Below are positions 55,804-64,000 of a DNA stretch of 64,000 nt, piece after piece. This stretch comes from Cyanobacterium stanieri LEGE 03274 (GTDB lineage: Bacteria > Cyanobacteriota > Cyanobacteriia > Cyanobacteriales > Cyanobacteriaceae), in assembly GCF_015207825.1 (NCBI RefSeq), contig NZ_JADEWC010000001.1, positions 146,646-210,645 on the forward strand. The letters are read 5' to 3'. The notes beneath the pieces were generated by a model. The model made no database searches. It was not told the origin of the DNA and saw only the letters and a list, made by a program, of their open reading frames with translations. Position numbers and translations under genes: made by a program. Every line of letters starts with the position of its first letter. The stretch's first letter is position 1.

Positions 55804-56640
55804 CTAATAATTTATCTCCACTGATAGACGATAAATTTCGCTGCGAGATAAGTTAGTTAATTTCGCCAGTTGCTTACTTGCTTCACTTTTGCTGATGCCT
55901 TCATTTATTAATTTTCTGAGCTTGTCTTTAATTTCTTCCTGCGATAGTTGCTCAGATTCTTGATTCTCATTTCCCGCCACGATAATAGTATATTCTCCCC
56001 TCGGTTCTTTTTCTTGGTAAAGTGCGATCGCACCTTCCACCGTACCCCGCCAAAAATCCTCATGTAGCTTAGTCAACTCCCGTGCAAGGGTAATTTGTCG
56101 TAAAGCCCCAAACACCCCTAAGAAATCCTCCAAAGTGCGCCTCAATCGATGGGGAGATTCATAAAAAATTAACGTACGTTTTTCCCCCCCTAACTCCGAC
56201 AACAAACCATCCCGTAACTTCTTCTTCGTAGGCAAAAAACCTTCAAAAACAAATCTTTCCGTAGATAAACCAGAAGCAATTAAACCACTAATACCAGCAT
56301 TTGCCCCTGGAATAGGTACAACTTGTATATTTTCCTCAATACAAGCCCTAACCATATTGTAGCCCGGATCAGAAATTGCAGGAGTTCCAGCATCCGTCAC
56401 CAAAGCAATACTCTCCCCCCCCTTAAGTCGAGGAATAAACTCCGCCACCCGACTTTGAAAATTATGCTGATGATAACTAACCATAGGAGTCTTCACCTGA
56501 AAATGATGTAATAACTTACCCGTATGGCGAGTATCCTCCGCCCCAATCAAATCAACCGATTCCAACACCTTTAACCCCCGAAAAGTCATATCCTCAAGAT
56601 TACCGATGGGAGTTGCCACTAGATAAAGTATGCCTGTCAA
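55804..56640 (-). CDS. rsmI: 16S rRNA (cytidine(1402)-2'-O)-methyltransferase
   Basis: RsmI methylates the 2'-O of C1402 of 16S rRNA with S-adenosylmethionine, fine-tuning the decoding centre. The tetrapyrrole-methylase fold is clear: GILYLVATPIGNLEDMTFRGL at the start, LVTDAGTPAISDPGYNMV, VPIPGANAGISGLIASGLSTERFVFEGFLP and LIFYESPHRL. Length 278 is usual. A C-terminal helical bit with EGISKSEASKQLA is normal for the family. A divergent small gene starts 32 bp upstream of it. Confidence 0.96.
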   Translation of the reverse strand: MTGILYLVATPIGNLEDMTFRGLKVLESVDLIGAEDTRHTGKLLHHFQVKTPMVSYHQHNFQSRVAEFIPRLKGGESIALVTDAGTPAISDPGYNMVRACIEENIQVVPIPGANAGISGLIASGLSTERFVFEGFLPTKKKLRDGLLSELGGEKRTLIFYESPHRLRRTLEDFLGVFGALRQITLARELTKLHEDFWRGTVEGAIALYQEKEPRGEYTIIVAGNENQESEQLSQEEIKDKLRKLINEGISKSEASKQLAKLTNLSRSEIYRLSVEINY

Positions 56641-56672
56641 TGTAAAATCCTAGAAGTAACACAAAAAATCTC

Positions 56673-56999
56673 ATGAACCAGTTTACCATTAACCTCAACC
56701 AAGGCTCAGTTTCCTTCAACTTTAGCCAAGACGCCGCCCAAAAACTTAGACAAGAAATCAATCTACTAATACAGAGTTTAAAAGATAACCCCCAAGCCAG
56801 TACAAAACCCAGTGCTAAAAAACCCATGGAATATCAACACACAGGGGAAGTGTTTTTAGAAGTTTTTTGTAACCCCAATATTTACCCCAGCCCCTTCGCC
56901 GCCAAAGTTTTAATTACCATCAGAGATGAGCGTTTAAGGATAACATCTGAAGCAGAATTAACCCGTTTAATTGAAGACTTAGAGCAATATTTGCAATAG
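56673..56999 (+). CDS. Conserved small cyanobacterial protein
   Basis: I do not recognise a named family. The 108 residues are soluble, with an N-terminal beta-hairpin (NQFTINLNQGSVSFNFS), a Ser/Pro/Lys linker (about 40-52) and a C-terminal alpha-beta segment (TGEVFLEVFCNPNIYPSPFAAKVLITIRDERLRITSEAELTRLIEDLEQYL). The gene is divergent from rsmI, with only 32 bp between starts, so their promoters overlap each other's coding regions. No function is proposed. Confidence 0.65.
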   Translation: MNQFTINLNQGSVSFNFSQDAAQKLRQEINLLIQSLKDNPQASTKPSAKKPMEYQHTGEVFLEVFCNPNIYPSPFAAKVLITIRDERLRITSEAELTRLIEDLEQYLQ

Positions 57000-57030
57000 G
57001 TTTGCAATAAGTTATAGATAATATACTTCG

Positions 57031-57083
57031 TTAGTTCAATTTATCGAACAATAACTATTCGCCGTGTAATAAATTACACGGTA
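57031..57083. repeat. Two-hairpin dispersed repeat, copy C
   Basis: TTAGTTCAATTTATCGAACA is followed by CCGTGTAATAAATTACACGG. It lies between two convergent gene ends. The core differs from copy B at several loop positions while the stems are kept. Confidence 0.8.
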
Positions 57084-57109
57084 GGTAATGATAAATCTTA
57101 TAAATATTT

Positions 57110-58495
57110 CTATCTATGCCAGATAAACCAAGTTTCTAACAAACTACACTTTAAAGGATGATATTTTTTCATAATTTTCTGCTCTAACCGATTAATAATA
57201 TCCTTAATAAAATCATCACTAATAGACATCTTAAATAAAAAATCAATACTACTATCTTTTTTGATTAACATAGCAACTATATTAACCAACAATTCTGCTT
57301 TATATCCCCAACAATGACATCCTAAAAATTTGCGATTTTTACTAACAATTAACTTAACAAAAAACGCCTTTCTTTCTAAATCAAAAGGCGATAAAAAGCT
57401 ATCATTAATAATAAAACTATCCCAACTATCTCCATATAGACTTTTTACTTGAGATTCATTATAACCAACCCTAAAAATTCCTTTACTGACATTAAGATTA
57501 TAGGGAATTACATCATAATTTATCTGATGAATCTTCAAAAATAAAATATTATCAATGGCAATCCGTAATTCTTCCTTGACAATATTTAAACAACCATATC
57601 CTCCCAAAATATTACCTACACTATAAATTTTATTATAGCTAGTTTGCAACTTACTATTAACAATAATACTATTATGTAATTTATCAACTTTTATAAATTT
57701 TTTATCCTGTAATGTGATCAACTTAAAATTAAATTTCCTTTCCAAAAAATCATTACTAATAATAATTTCTTCACCTTCTATGGCTGTGTTTCCTGCCTGA
57801 ATCCATTTACTATTGTTAATAGACTTAACCTGATTAACTTGATAATCACTTAATACATTAACGCCTATGCTTTCTAACTCACATTGAATCAAAAAAGTAA
57901 TATCTTCATCTTCCCAAGGCAAAATATGTTTTTGTGTTGTTAATAAAGTCACTTTTTTTTGATAACGACTCAATAAACCACAAATGTTAATAGCTACTTC
58001 GTCATCACCAATCACCACCAAATTATTAGGTAATGAATCTATATCGCATAATTGAAAAATATCGTAACCCGTTAAATAATTAATATCTTCTATTCCCAAC
58101 CAATCAGGATGCTGATAATTATATAAAGGAGAGGTAATAATATAACCATTAGCCATTAAAATATCTTGTTTTGTTTTAATAGCAGTTTGATTATTTTCTA
58201 AAACAAACTCAAAATCAGAAAAAATAACGTCAACTTCTAAACCTTCCAACTCAGGTAATAATTTACTTTCAATTAATAGCTTTTTTTCTTCAAGAATATC
58301 TTGCCTATTATGAAAACTATTAGGGGATAAAAGCTGACTTTGTAACTGTTGAAATAAATATTTTTGACCTTCTTCTGTATCAAAATCGACATCAATAATT
58401 AGAGCAACTCTTGCCCCTATATTGACAGCATATTTAGCCCCCCAAATAGCCTCTAAACTACCACCAATTAAAATCAAATCATAGGTTAACTTCAT
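57110..58495 (-). CDS. Pyridine nucleotide-disulfide oxidoreductase-like flavoprotein lacking the redox cysteines
   Basis: The 461-residue protein follows the two-dinucleotide layout of the family (FAD domain at the start, NAD(P) domain at about 155-265, dimer domain at the end). But the FAD loop reads LILIGGSLEAIWGA (8-21) and the NAD loop NLVVIGDDEVAINI (158-171), both off the usual GxGxxG/A. There is no CxxxxC redox disulfide in the first 145 residues; the first cysteine is at 150. A FAD-site motif VGNILGGYG is present later. So it may not be a disulfide reductase. It lies 11 bp after trmFO on the same strand. Confidence 0.7.
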   Translation of the reverse strand: MKLTYDLILIGGSLEAIWGAKYAVNIGARVALIIDVDFDTEEGQKYLFQQLQSQLLSPNSFHNRQDILEEKKLLIESKLLPELEGLEVDVIFSDFEFVLENNQTAIKTKQDILMANGYIITSPLYNYQHPDWLGIEDINYLTGYDIFQLCDIDSLPNNLVVIGDDEVAINICGLLSRYQKKVTLLTTQKHILPWEDEDITFLIQCELESIGVNVLSDYQVNQVKSINNSKWIQAGNTAIEGEEIIISNDFLERKFNFKLITLQDKKFIKVDKLHNSIIVNSKLQTSYNKIYSVGNILGGYGCLNIVKEELRIAIDNILFLKIHQINYDVIPYNLNVSKGIFRVGYNESQVKSLYGDSWDSFIINDSFLSPFDLERKAFFVKLIVSKNRKFLGCHCWGYKAELLVNIVAMLIKKDSSIDFLFKMSISDDFIKDIINRLEQKIMKKYHPLKCSLLETWFIWHR

Positions 58496-58506
58496 GGGAA
58501 GTAATC

Positions 58507-59844
58507 TTAAACCTTAGTTAATAGAGAATCAACCATATTTAAAGCCCTTTCTCCATAGGCTTGATAACGTTCCCGTTTATTTTTGATTTTTTTCTCAAAG
58601 GTGGGTAAAATACCAAAATTAGGGGGCATCGGCTGAAAGTGTTTAGCATCCGCAGAGCTGATAAAATCAAACAATGCACCCATCATGGTATAGGGGGATA
58701 ATACTAAAGGTTCTTGATTTTTATATGCCCTAGCAGCGTTTGTACCGGCTAACCATCCCCCTGCACAGGCGGCAGTATAACCTTCCGTGCCAATGAGTTG
58801 TCCTGCGGCAAAAAGGGTTGATCTGGTTTTAAATTGTAAACTAGCATGGAGCAGTTGAGGGGCGTTAAGGAAGGTGTTTTTGTGCATTACTCCCATGCGT
58901 ACAAATTCGGCGTTTTCTAACCCAGGGATAAGGCGAAATACCCTTTTTTGTTCACCCCAACGAAGGTTAGTTTGAAAACCTACCATATTCCACAGTTGCC
59001 CTGCTTTGTCTTCTTGTCGTAGTTGTACCACGGCATAGGGGCGTTTATCTTTGTTTTCCCGAAAGTCACCAAGACGGGAATCAAATAAGCCAATGGGTTT
59101 TAGGGGGCCATATCTCATGGTTTCCTCCCCTCTTTGGGCTAATTCTTCGATGGGTAAACAACCTTCAAAAAAGTTTGAGCTTTCCCTATCAAAGTCTTTT
59201 AATTCGGCTTGTTCAGCGTTACATAATTCTTGCCAAAAGTTGATATACTGTTCTTTATTCATGGGGCAGTTGAGATAAGCCGCTTCTCCTTTGTCGTAAC
59301 GGGAGGCAAGAAAGGCGATGTCTTGATTAATGGATTCACCGACGATGATAGGGCTGGCCGCATCAAAAAAGCTCATATATTCCATGCCCGTTAAGCCTTG
59401 TAATTCGGTAGCTAAACTTTCGGTGGTTAGGGGGCCTGTGGCTAAAACTACGATGGTATCGGGGGGTATTGATGTGATTTCCTCCCGTTTAAGGGTGATT
59501 AGGGGGTGATTGTCGAGGGTTTGGGTCAAATCTTGGCTAAATACCCCTCTATCCACTGCTAATGCCCCTCCTGCGGGAACTTTATGTTTATCGGCGGTGT
59601 GGATAATGATGGAGTTAAGACGGCGTAATTCTTCGTGGAGTAGTCCTGCGGCTCTGTCGGTGGCATCTGCCCCAAAGGAATTACTACAGACTAATTCGGC
59701 TAGATGTTGGCTATGGTGCGCTGGGCTATGTTTGACAGGGCGCATTTCGTAGAGGGTGACGGGAATCCCTGCTTGGGCTATTTGCCATGTGGCTTCTGTT
59801 CCTGCTAAACCACCACCTATTACGATTATACCTTTTTGGCTCAT
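58507..59844 (-). CDS. trmFO: Methylenetetrahydrofolate-tRNA-(uracil-5)-methyltransferase TrmFO
   Basis: TrmFO makes ribothymidine 54 in the T loop of tRNAs, using folate and FAD instead of S-adenosylmethionine. The FAD motif [14 protein letters not shown] lies at 10-23. [26 protein letters not shown], the [13 protein letters not shown] segment and [21 protein letters not shown] near the C-terminus are all diagnostic. Length 445 is normal. It is followed after 11 bp by the odd flavoprotein gene. Confidence 0.97.
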   Translation of the reverse strand: MSQKGIIVIGGGLAGTEATWQIAQAGIPVTLYEMRPVKHSPAHHSQHLAELVCSNSFGADATDRAAGLLHEELRRLNSIIIHTADKHKVPAGGALAVDRGVFSQDLTQTLDNHPLITLKREEITSIPPDTIVVLATGPLTTESLATELQGLTGMEYMSFFDAASPIIVGESINQDIAFLASRYDKGEAAYLNCPMNKEQYINFWQELCNAEQAELKDFDRESSNFFEGCLPIEELAQRGEETMRYGPLKPIGLFDSRLGDFRENKDKRPYAVVQLRQEDKAGQLWNMVGFQTNLRWGEQKRVFRLIPGLENAEFVRMGVMHKNTFLNAPQLLHASLQFKTRSTLFAAGQLIGTEGYTAACAGGWLAGTNAARAYKNQEPLVLSPYTMMGALFDFISSADAKHFQPMPPNFGILPTFEKKIKNKRERYQAYGERALNMVDSLLTKV

Positions 59845-59882
59845 TATTCTTTGCTTATCTTGTCTGTAGAGTTTATTGGTTT

Positions 59883-60263
59883 TTATTTTACTTGTTTTAA
59901 TAGGTATTTGATAGTTTTGAGGAGTTGCATTTTATCTTTAATAAATTCTTCTTTGACGATGTAGGCATCTCCTCCTTGTTTTTGGGCCCAGTGAATGTCA
60001 AAGTCTTGGTTTTTTGTGGAGCAAAAGATGACGGGAACTTTTTTGGTGCTGGGATTTTCTTTAATCCATCTACATAGTTCGTAGCCGTTCATTTCGGGCA
60101 TGACTACGTCGGTGATAACAAGGTTAAATTTTTCGGCTTTTAATACTTCGATCGCCTCTACCCCGTTGGTTGCTTCTGCTACTTGAATATTAAATTGTTT
60201 GAGTGTATCACAAATCACCTCTCGGGGAGCATGACTGTCATCAACTACTAAGATTTTAATCAT
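59883..60263 (-). CDS. Single-domain response regulator (receiver only)
   Basis: A 126-residue CheY-like receiver with the acidic pair DD at 8-9, phospho-acceptor Asp52 in [18 protein letters not shown], and the Thr and Lys switch residues ([16 protein letters not shown]). It has no output domain. It lies alone, without a kinase, chemotaxis or pilus gene beside it. In cyanobacteria, such PatA/PilG/CheY-like receivers often act in phototaxis or in phosphorelays. No assignment is possible. Confidence 0.88.
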   Translation of the reverse strand: MIKILVVDDSHAPREVICDTLKQFNIQVAEATNGVEAIEVLKAEKFNLVITDVVMPEMNGYELCRWIKENPSTKKVPVIFCSTKNQDFDIHWAQKQGGDAYIVKEEFIKDKMQLLKTIKYLLKQVK

Positions 60264-60334
60264 GATTTGATCGATGATGAATAATTAAGAAGAGTAGATC
60301 AATTAAAGAATCTGAGCCTTACGGTTTATTATAC

Positions 60335-61342
60335 CTAAAAATGGTTAAATATTTCGTTACTATCTAATAAAACTTCGGAATCAGGGTTACTATTGTCGAT
60401 CAAAATAATTGGTTTTTCTTCAGTAATTTCACCTATTCTTTTTATTAGGGGGCGATCGCCCTTAATTAATTTTTCGGCTTTTTCTGGGGATAAACACAAC
60501 ACCAATTCAAAATCTTCTCCCCCAAATAATGTCCACTTAAGAGCAGTGGCATCATCAGTAATATGGAGAATTTCGGCACAAGGGGCAATTTTATCTAAGT
60601 ATATTCTCGCACCCTTATTGCTCTGTTGACAAATTTGTATAATGGCATCGGCTAACCCATCGCTACTATCCATCCCCGTTATGGGGGCATATGGATGGAG
60701 TCGGGGAATGACATCAAGACGGGGTTGAGGTTTTTGGTGAGCAAGGATTAATTTTTGTTTGATATTTTCTTGCAAATCTTGATATTTTTCAGGATACAAA
60801 AGAATTTCTAAACCTGCCCTTGAAAGTCCATGATTTCCAGTGGTTACAATCACATCCCCTGTTTGAGCGGTATTTCTCAGAATTTTTTGGTTTGCTTTTA
60901 CTTCTCCTAAAGCCGTAATGGCGATCGCACAGCGCCACTCCGTGATCGCACTTACCTTCCCCCCAGTTAAATCACCCCCTATAATAAACGTATCAAATCG
61001 ATCTAAACAATCCTTCATCCCCTGATAAAGAGATTCTAACCAATCCCAAGGAGTTTGAGGAGAAAGAGAAAGAGCCACGGTAATTCCCAAAGGATAAGCC
61101 CCCATAGCCGCTAAATCAGACAAATTAGCCGCCACACTACGCCAACCTACCATGTAAGGGGGTGTGGTGCGATCGCTAAAATGGACATTCTCCACCAACA
61201 TATCACTACTAACCACCAACTCCATTCCCTCCGACACCTTAAAAACTGCCCCATCATCCCCCACCAAATTAGGATGACAATATTTTCTTAACCGCCTTAA
61301 TAACTCATGTTCCCCTAAATCTTTTATTAACTCCATCCCCAA
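60335..61342 (-). CDS. thiL: Thiamine-monophosphate kinase
   Basis: ThiL phosphorylates thiamine monophosphate to thiamine diphosphate, the active cofactor. The 335-residue protein has IKDLGEHELLRRLRKY at the start, the metal-binding VGDDGAVF, the SDMLVENVHFSDRTTPPYMVGWRSVAANLSDLAAMGA segment and a C-terminal TGMDSSDGLADAI and FGGEDFELVL. These are diagnostic of the ThiL/PurM ATP-binding fold. The start could also be the Met at residue 3. No TPP riboswitch is visible upstream. Confidence 0.96.
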   Translation of the reverse strand: MGMELIKDLGEHELLRRLRKYCHPNLVGDDGAVFKVSEGMELVVSSDMLVENVHFSDRTTPPYMVGWRSVAANLSDLAAMGAYPLGITVALSLSPQTPWDWLESLYQGMKDCLDRFDTFIIGGDLTGGKVSAITEWRCAIAITALGEVKANQKILRNTAQTGDVIVTTGNHGLSRAGLEILLYPEKYQDLQENIKQKLILAHQKPQPRLDVIPRLHPYAPITGMDSSDGLADAIIQICQQSNKGARIYLDKIAPCAEILHITDDATALKWTLFGGEDFELVLCLSPEKAEKLIKGDRPLIKRIGEITEEKPIILIDNSNPDSEVLLDSNEIFNHF

Positions 61343-61412
61343 AAATTTTTATAATAAAACTAGCAAACCCTAACTAAATTGTTAAGGGCAACCTTAATAA
61401 TTGTCAATCATC

Positions 61413-62141
61413 ATGACAGAAGGCTTAATCCATTCCCTCGAAAGTTGTGGCACCGTTGACGGGCCTGGTATTCGTTTCGTTATCTTTACCCAAGGTTGCC
61501 CCCTCCGTTGCCTATACTGCCATAACCCCGACTGCCGACACCCCGAAGACGGCAAAAAAATTACCACCCAAGAATTAATCACCCAAATCAAAAAATATCG
61601 TTCCTATTTCCAATACTCAGGAGGAGGTGTCACCGTCACAGGAGGAGAGCCACTCATGCAACCCGAATTTGTTCAATCCATCTTTGAAGAATGTCACAAA
61701 ATAGGTATCCATACCACCCTCGATACCTCTGGTTATGTCACCCTCAACGCAGCTAAACCCGTTCTCCAACACACCGACTTAGTATTATTAGATATAAAAT
61801 CCTTTAATCCCGACACCTATCGCACCGTAACCAGTGTATCCATCGAACCAACCCTTAACTTCGCCAAATACCTAGCTAAAATCCATAAACCCACGTGGAT
61901 TCGGTTTGTTTTAGTACCAGGATTAACCGATGCCCAAGACAATGTCCTAGGATTAGCCAAATTTGTCTCTCAACTTCCCAACGTCGAAAAAGTAGAAGTC
62001 TTACCATTTCATAAAATGGGAGAATATAAATGGGAACAACTAGGCTTCGATTATAAACTGAAGAATACCGAACCTCCCACTCAAGAATTAATTGAAAAAG
62101 TGACAAAAACCTTTCAACAATATAACCTAATCACTCAATAA
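61413..62141 (+). CDS. pflA: Pyruvate formate-lyase activating enzyme-type radical SAM protein
   Basis: The enzyme puts a glycyl radical on its partner using S-adenosylmethionine and a [4Fe-4S] cluster. The radical-SAM triad Cys29, Cys33 and Cys36 (CPLRCLYCHNPD) follows the PFL-activase start GLIHSLESCGTVDGPGIRFVIFTQG. GGGVTVTGGEPLMQPEF and LDTSGYV come next. I chose the ATG at 61413; the frame is open four codons upstream from a TTG. No formate-lyase gene is in the window, so its target here is not shown. It is divergent from thiL by 70 bp. Confidence 0.92.
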   Translation: MTEGLIHSLESCGTVDGPGIRFVIFTQGCPLRCLYCHNPDCRHPEDGKKITTQELITQIKKYRSYFQYSGGGVTVTGGEPLMQPEFVQSIFEECHKIGIHTTLDTSGYVTLNAAKPVLQHTDLVLLDIKSFNPDTYRTVTSVSIEPTLNFAKYLAKIHKPTWIRFVLVPGLTDAQDNVLGLAKFVSQLPNVEKVEVLPFHKMGEYKWEQLGFDYKLKNTEPPTQELIEKVTKTFQQYNLITQ

Positions 62142-62200
62142 CCAAGAACTTGTTAACAAGTTTTAAGTTACTTTGTTCGCTCAAATTGTAATTAATATCG

Positions 62201-62320
62201 AGTCCGCTTAATAACTTATATCAAGTCCCCTTGATCACTTACAAATTAGCAGTATTAATATCTTAGTTCAATTTATTGAACGAACTACCATTAGTCGCGT
62301 AATTCATTACACGGTGGGGT
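62201..62320. repeat. Two-hairpin dispersed repeat, copy D (long form)
   Basis: It holds TTCAATTTATTGAA and GTAATTCATTACACGGTGGG, and matches copy B over 120 bp without gaps. One arm of the second stem is changed (GTCGCG for GCCGTG), which weakens the hairpin. Confidence 0.85.
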
Positions 62321-62366
62321 AACTGCGAAGGTACAATCTATTTGTAACGAATTATCCGAACTTAAT

Positions 62367-62447
62367 ATTACAAATTACCAATATCAATATCTTAGTTAAA
62401 TTGATTAAAAGAACTACCCTTAGCCGTGTAATTCATTACACGATGGA
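62367..62447. repeat. Two-hairpin dispersed repeat, copy E
   Basis: It shares TTACAAATTA, ATATCAATATCTTAGTT and GCCGTGTAATTCATTACACG with copy B. The first hairpin is degraded (AAATTGATTAAAAG). It lies in the same orientation as copy D. Confidence 0.75.
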
Positions 62448-62472
62448 TTTGTGAAGATACTTGATATAAAAC

Positions 62473-62763
62473 TTACTTATTAAACTTAGACGCAGCCTCC
62501 TCAAAAGACTTTCCTAAATCCTCCCAAGCACCTTGAAAACCTTTAACCACAGTATCCCAAGCCTCATCACTAGAAGACTTTAACTTATTAAGATTTTCCT
62601 GCATTTCGGCTTTTTTACCCTCTAAATAGTCGATTCTTTTTTGTAAATCTGCCTGTGCATCTTCTCCCGCCTTATCAGCTTCAGCCTTTAAAGAATCTAA
62701 CTTTGCTCCCCACTCTTTTAAGGTAGCTTCCATTTGCCCTTGTTTTAGTTCTCTATTTTCCAT
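62473..62763 (-). CDS. Small coiled-coil protein, stress-type
   Basis: The 96-residue protein is almost wholly helical and charged: LKEWGAKLDSLKAEADKAGEDAQADLQKRIDYLEGKKAEMQENLNKLKSSSDEAWDTVVKGFQGAWEDLGKSFEEAASKF. The first half is a coiled coil and the C-terminal part (WDTVVKGFQGAWEDLGKSFEEA) is an amphipathic helix of the kind seen in apolipoprotein- and LEA-like proteins. It has no signal peptide. Similar small proteins are widespread in cyanobacteria, with no proven role. It stands alone. Confidence 0.7.
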   Translation of the reverse strand: MENRELKQGQMEATLKEWGAKLDSLKAEADKAGEDAQADLQKRIDYLEGKKAEMQENLNKLKSSSDEAWDTVVKGFQGAWEDLGKSFEEAASKFNK

Positions 62764-63005
62764 AACTGTAAATTATTCCTAAAATATTTTCACCTTCATA
62801 ATAGATAAAAGAAATTTTTTTTTCCAGAGCCTAAAATTACGGTAATCCGTAATCCGATTTTAGAACCTAGAGCTGTAATCCAAGAAAAATAATTAAAAAG
62901 ATATTAACAAAACATAATCTTTCTTAACTATTAATAATAGTAATATTTGCTTACATATAATTTTTATAAAATAAAGATACCATTAAAAATCAAAATACAA
63001 CAATC

Positions 63006-63509
63006 ATGTATAGTGTCACCCTCGCATGGCAAGAAAATAGGGAAATTCATACCCGTACCATCACAGAAAACGACTATACCCTAAGACCCCAAAGAATAAT
63101 CATTGGTAGAGGAGAAGAAAAAGAATGTGACATCATCTTAAAACACTCAGACCCTACGATTATAAAAACTGTTTCTAAAACTCACCTAGAAATATTTTAT
63201 GATCAAGAAAAAAATAAATTGTTTGCCCAAAACTTAACCAAAAATCGTCAACCACCAAAGCAACCCAACCCTATTATTATTAATGGAAAAAAAATAATTC
63301 ATGACATCTTAGAAATTCATAAAAAAACAGTTATAAAATTAGGCAAAATTACCCTTGTCGTCAGAAACATTGAACTACCCGATCGCACCGGAGAATATAT
63401 TGTTAAATGTTCAGGTCAAAAAAAACACATTCTTCCACCAGAATACGAAGGCCTAAACTGTCCCTATTGCGGTTACGTAGTCTTCACAGGAACAACCCTT
63501 AAATCATAG
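63006..63509 (+). CDS. FHA-domain protein with C-terminal zinc-ribbon-like tail
   Basis: Residues about 30-125 form a forkhead-associated (phospho-threonine binding) domain: RIIIGRGEEKECDIIL, then SKTHLEIFYDQEKNKLFAQNL and IINGKKI. A short CPYCGY sequence (near 155), preceded by KCSG (near 136), may form a small zinc-binding ribbon. The presence of two FHA genes in a row (24 bp apart) suggests a Ser/Thr phosphorylation pathway, with the kinase perhaps beyond the window. It has no membrane segment. Confidence 0.8.
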   Translation: MYSVTLAWQENREIHTRTITENDYTLRPQRIIIGRGEEKECDIILKHSDPTIIKTVSKTHLEIFYDQEKNKLFAQNLTKNRQPPKQPNPIIINGKKIIHDILEIHKKTVIKLGKITLVVRNIELPDRTGEYIVKCSGQKKHILPPEYEGLNCPYCGYVVFTGTTLKS

Positions 63510-63533
63510 GTAATCATCAATCAACCCCCTACC

Positions 63534-64000
63534 ATGGAAATCCAACTTATAACCCAAAACCCCATCACCGAAGAACAAGAAGAACAATCATTCACCCTAC
63601 CTATCGTCATCGGCAGAGATCAAAGCCAACTACCCACCATCATAGACCATCTACCATCTACCCCCATCACCCTCCTAGACTCCGAAAACTTAATCTCTCG
63701 CTTTCACGCCATTATCAAAGAATCCAACCAACAAATCATCATCGAAGACAAAAGCAGTAACGGCAGTCTAATCAACAACCAAAGAATTTACCAAGAGTCT
63801 CAACCCCTCCATAACGGCGATGTCATCACCATTGGAAACTATAGCATTACCATCGCTTGGGGAATGCCTCCCACCATCATCGCCCAAAGTCCATCGACTA
63901 TTTTAAACCCCACATCTCCACCAAACTATCGAGCCTCTACCATAATTTTTGATCCCGAAACAGACTTAATCCAAACCGCCCCAGACACACCCCCTAACCC
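63534..64000 (+). CDS. FHA-domain protein (3' end beyond the window)
   Basis: The first 155 residues contain a clear FHA domain: FTLPIVIGRDQSQLP (about 20-34), ISRFHAII (about 57-64), EDKSSNGSLINNQRI (about 74-88) and HNGDVITIGNYSITI. The SRFH and SSNG motifs are the phospho-threonine-binding loops. After the domain comes a Pro/Thr/Ser-rich linker (from about 115) that continues past the window end. The start ATG at 63534 follows the first FHA gene by 24 bp. The C-terminal part, perhaps a kinase, transporter or membrane anchor, cannot be seen. Confidence 0.85.
   Translation, partial: MEIQLITQNPITEEQEEQSFTLPIVIGRDQSQLPTIIDHLPSTPITLLDSENLISRFHAIIKESNQQIIIEDKSSNGSLINNQRIYQESQPLHNGDVITIGNYSITIAWGMPPTIIAQSPSTILNPTSPPNYRASTIIFDPETDLIQTAPDTPPN

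Larger units (their letters stand above)
62142..62472. other. Intergenic region with two repeat copies
   Basis: These 331 bases between convergent gene ends are largely made of copies D and E of the two-hairpin repeat, head to tail. Nothing else is seen. Confidence 0.7.

Noticed and set aside
60335..61412. A TPP riboswitch upstream of thiL
   Set aside because: The 70-bp gap to pflA is too short and lacks the conserved THI-box sequences.
61413..62141. A fermentation locus around the pflA-like gene
   Set aside because: No formate-lyase, formate channel or other fermentation gene is within the window.

Overview
The window is chromosomal DNA from a cyanobacterium. The evidence is psaD, psbI, the psbEFLJ cluster, ndhCKJ, pcyA, a CpcS/CpeS-type bilin lyase, a ferrochelatase ending in a chlorophyll-binding-type helix, zwf with opcA, and many copies of the HIP1 palindrome GCGATCGC. 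The DNA is AT-rich by eye. Gene content and protein style fit a unicellular lineage such as Cyanobacterium/Geminocystis, but that placement is inference. I see no rRNA operon, insertion sequence, prophage or CRISPR array.

Layout. 1-5.9 kb: the end of an oligopeptide-type ABC ATPase, tRNA-Pro(CGG), two small envelope/stress-type proteins, class II aldolase, a Ycf49-like protein, a serine-acetyltransferase-like protein, pgi and a 51-codon PCP_red-type gene. 6.6-7.5 kb: a pentapeptide-repeat protein. 7.6-17.2 kb: an iron-siderophore uptake cluster on the minus strand (FecC/FecD/FecE-type ABC transporter, AraC/PchR-type regulator, TonB-dependent receptor, binding lipoprotein, DUF1636 Fe-S-type protein, MFS transporter). 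17.5-29.8 kb: housekeeping and photosynthesis genes (psaD, hisH, purB, pyrD, rpoZ, psbI, an OmpR-type regulator, DUF3727, bilin lyase, ribD, a group 2 sigma factor). 30-37.6 kb: a glycosyltransferase-like protein, PBP1A, ndhC-K-J, a Uma2 protein and acs. 37.7-39.7 kb: one ORF joining a C5-cytosine methyltransferase to an HpaII-type restriction endonuclease. 39.7-47.5 kb: an exported MsrB/MsrA pair, conserved proteins of unknown function, a tandemly duplicated non-coding stretch, an extended RluA enzyme, tRNA-Gln(TTG), HupE and an M.HhaI-like solitary methyltransferase. 47.7-55.4 kb: opcA-zwf, ruvC, psbEFLJ, pcyA, tatA, hemH. 55.8-64 kb: rsmI, an unusual flavoprotein, trmFO, a receiver protein, thiL, a pflA-like activase, a coiled-coil protein and two FHA-domain proteins, the last cut by the window end.

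How the genes work together. The 10-kb iron cluster is a self-contained import route: outer-membrane receptor, periplasmic binding protein, inner-membrane permeases and ATPase, with a local activator. Two direct repeats exactly 20 bp apart upstream of the receptor are the candidate operator. zwf-opcA supply NADPH by the oxidative pentose phosphate pathway. The psb, psa and ndh genes are parts of the thylakoid complexes.

Most notable: the methylase-endonuclease fusion (37.7 kb), the duplicated structured non-coding unit (42.0-42.3 kb), five copies of a two-hairpin repeat beside gene 3' ends (one pair alike over 120 bp), and heptad repeats that have run into the 3' ends of coding genes. I worked from sequence alone; family names come from recognised motifs and memory, not from a database search.
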